DNA from: Clostridiaceae bacterium
GTDB taxonomy: Bacteria > Bacillota > Clostridia > Clostridiales > Clostridiaceae
Length of the DNA: 35,670 bases
Direction: 5' to 3'
NCBI GenBank assembly: GCA_029219285.1
Contig: JAQXTC010000012.1
Span: 1-35,670 of the forward strand
Under the pieces are notes generated by a model that had not been told where the DNA came from, did no database searches, and worked only from the letters and a program-made list of their open reading frames with translations. The position numbers were made by a program, and so were the translations under genes. Positions within the stretch are counted from its first letter, which is position 1. Each line of letters starts with the position of its first letter. Of this stretch, positions 34,273 to 35,670 are shown piece by piece.

Positions 34273-34322
34273 ATACGAAAAATAAAATAAATATTGAAAA
34301 AAATATTCGTATAAAATATAAT
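34273..34322 (+). promoter_or_regulatory. Promoter of the nucleotidase gene with an inverted repeat
   Basis: TTGAAA at 34294-34299, 17-bp spacer, TATAAT at 34317-34322. The arms ATACGAA (34273-34279) and TTCGTAT (34306-34312) form an exact inverted repeat, with the second arm between -35 and -10. The CGAA...TTCG layout recalls paired PurR boxes of Firmicutes. Confidence 0.55.
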
Positions 34323-34379
34323 ATGAAATGGGGTTGAGAGATTATGTAAAACTATACTTTAAATACTAGGAGGAGTAAT

Positions 34380-35670
34380 ATGTTTAAAAACTACAAGAAA
34401 ATAGTGGCTTTAATTACTACTTTTGCATTGATGTTTATTACAGGTTTTTCTTCAATGCCAGTAAAAGCAGTAGATGAAGCTGATAAGATTGAAGCATTAA
34501 ATGGTGGAGCTACTGTAGAATGCAAAACTGTTGATGTATTATCCTTTAATGATTTCCATGGTAGTGCTTTAGAATCTGGTAAAAATATTGGTGCTGCAAA
34601 ACTTACTGGTGTTGTTAAAGAATATCAAGGAAAAGAAAATGAAAATTACGGAGTAATTCCAGTTGCAGGTGGAGATTTATTCCAAGGTTCAGCTATTTCA
34701 AACCTTACTCAAGGTGAACCAGAAATAGATATGATAAAAGCCATGGGATTACAAGTTTCAGCTGTTGGTAACCATGAATTTGACTGGGGAACTGCAAACT
34801 TTAAAACTTGGCAAAAGGATGGAAACTTTGAATTCTTAGCAGCTAACATGGTTGATGAAAAGACAGGGGAACCTGCAGATTTTGTTAAACCTTATAAGAT
34901 AATCGAAAAGAATGGAATTAAGGTTGCATTTATTGGACTAGCTACAGAAGAAACATTAACTAGTACAAAGGCAGAAAATACTGTAGGATTAAAATTTGAG
35001 GAATATAAAAAGACTTTAGAAAAATATATTCCAATAGTAAAAGAACAAGGTGCTAATGTTGTAGTTGCTTTAACTCACTGTGGTTCATACCAAGACAAAG
35101 ATGGTAATATAACAGGGGAAGCAGCAGACCTTGCTAACCAAAATATTGCAGGTTTAGATGCAATAGTTAGTGCTCATAGCCATAAGTTTGTATCTGGTAA
35201 GGTTAATAATATTCCAGTAGTACAAGCTGGTAATAATGGTAGAGCCCTTGCTAAAATATCATTTAAATTTGATAAAGATAATAAACTTGTAAGTGTTGAA
35301 CCACAATTAACTAAGTTCCAAGGAAATGAAAAGAATCTTCCAGAAGATCCTGAAGTTAAGGCGCAAATGGATGCTTTACAAGAAAAATTAAAAGGAATAT
35401 TAAATGAACATGTTACAGCTTTAGATGAAAGATTGAATAATGATGATAAATATTCTAACCTTACTGATTTAGGTGTTAAGGTATCTGAAACAATGAGACA
35501 AACTGCTGGAACTCAAATTGCTGTAAATAACGGTGGTGGAATCAGAAGAAGCCTTGAAAAAGGTGAAGTTACAGTTGGTGATATGTATGAAATATTACCT
35601 TTTGATAACTACATTGAAACAATGGATCTTTCAGGTGCTGAATTAAAGAAAGTAATTCAGCATGGTATTA
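34380..35670 (+). CDS. Secreted 5'-nucleotidase/cyclic phosphodiesterase, C-terminus cut by window edge
   Basis: Start ATG 34380 with AGGAGGAG upstream; 430 codons are visible and the frame leaves the window. Sec signal peptide: MFKNYKKIVALITTFALMF then SMPVKA as cleavage region. Metallophosphatase domain with the dinuclear metal motifs VLSFNDFHG, AGGDLFQGS, GNHEFDWG, LTHCG and AHSHKF. The 5'-nucleotidase C-terminal substrate domain starts around DLGVKVSETMRQTAGTQIAVNNGGGIR. It hydrolyses extracellular nucleotides (UshA/YfkN/CpdB class) for phosphate and nucleoside salvage. Whether a cell-wall anchor follows cannot be seen. Confidence 0.92.
   Translation, partial: MFKNYKKIVALITTFALMFITGFSSMPVKAVDEADKIEALNGGATVECKTVDVLSFNDFHGSALESGKNIGAAKLTGVVKEYQGKENENYGVIPVAGGDLFQGSAISNLTQGEPEIDMIKAMGLQVSAVGNHEFDWGTANFKTWQKDGNFEFLAANMVDEKTGEPADFVKPYKIIEKNGIKVAFIGLATEETLTSTKAENTVGLKFEEYKKTLEKYIPIVKEQGANVVVALTHCGSYQDKDGNITGEAADLANQNIAGLDAIVSAHSHKFVSGKVNNIPVVQAGNNGRALAKISFKFDKDNKLVSVEPQLTKFQGNEKNLPEDPEVKAQMDALQEKLKGILNEHVTALDERLNNDDKYSNLTDLGVKVSETMRQTAGTQIAVNNGGGIRRSLEKGEVTVGDMYEILPFDNYIETMDLSGAELKKVIQHGI

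Overview
The window is AT-rich DNA (roughly 30% G+C by eye) with strong AGGAGG-type ribosome binding sites, frequent TTG/GTG starts, extended -10 promoters and short hairpin-plus-T terminators. Together with the gene families (BceRSAB, GntP, AsnA, TipA-type MerR, C_GCAxxG_C_C protein) this points to a Clostridium-like Firmicute. No rRNA, tRNA, CRISPR array or phage is visible.

Layout. 1-3.4 kb: end-truncated ABC-F ATPase, an unknown lipoprotein, a GntP-family permease. 3.7-4.7 kb: a small membrane protein and an alpha/beta hydrolase gene that has lost its C-terminal catalytic part. 5.1-9.7 kb: a complete BceRS-BceAB-type peptide-antibiotic sensing and export module, followed by a cysteine-rich C_GCAxxG_C_C protein, an unknown gene and a NisI/SpaI-like immunity lipoprotein. 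11.9-17.2 kb: a LytS-like histidine kinase with a response regulator whose output domain resembles SARP activators. Three promoters near it carry heptamer direct repeats 11 bp apart and exactly 8 bp from the -10, which is the classical SARP site geometry. Two of them drive a tandemly duplicated, probably noncoding transcript unit. Between them lie a small membrane protein, a flavodoxin-like oxidoreductase, an orphan MNT nucleotidyltransferase with a HEPN remnant, and a ferredoxin. 17.2-20.7 kb: a LacI regulator with a MATE exporter, divergent from a PfkB-family kinase.

20.8-27.3 kb is the most unusual part: a perfect-consensus promoter, a YezD-family small protein, an attenuator-like hairpin, then a nitrogenase-like operon. 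It encodes one 868-residue polypeptide carrying both a NifD-like and a NifK-like half, a NifH-like reductase, a NifX/NafY-like carrier, a NifB-like radical SAM enzyme, and a PLP enzyme of the cystathionine gamma-synthase/O-acetylhomoserine thiolyase family. No nifE, nifN, nifV or molybdate genes are present. The sulfur-linked neighbours suggest a single-chain relative of methylthio-alkane reductase: reductive C-S bond cleavage releasing a thiol that the PLP enzyme fixes into an amino acid. This function is inferred, not shown.

27.4-35.7 kb: a methyltransferase pseudogene, ndk, a BFD-like [2Fe-2S] protein, a long TipA-like MerR regulator with a clear self-operator, asnA, an IS3-family remnant, a methyl-accepting chemotaxis protein, and the start of a secreted 5'-nucleotidase that runs off the end. 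Several genes (hydrolase, methyltransferase, HEPN partner, IS) have decayed by internal deletion.
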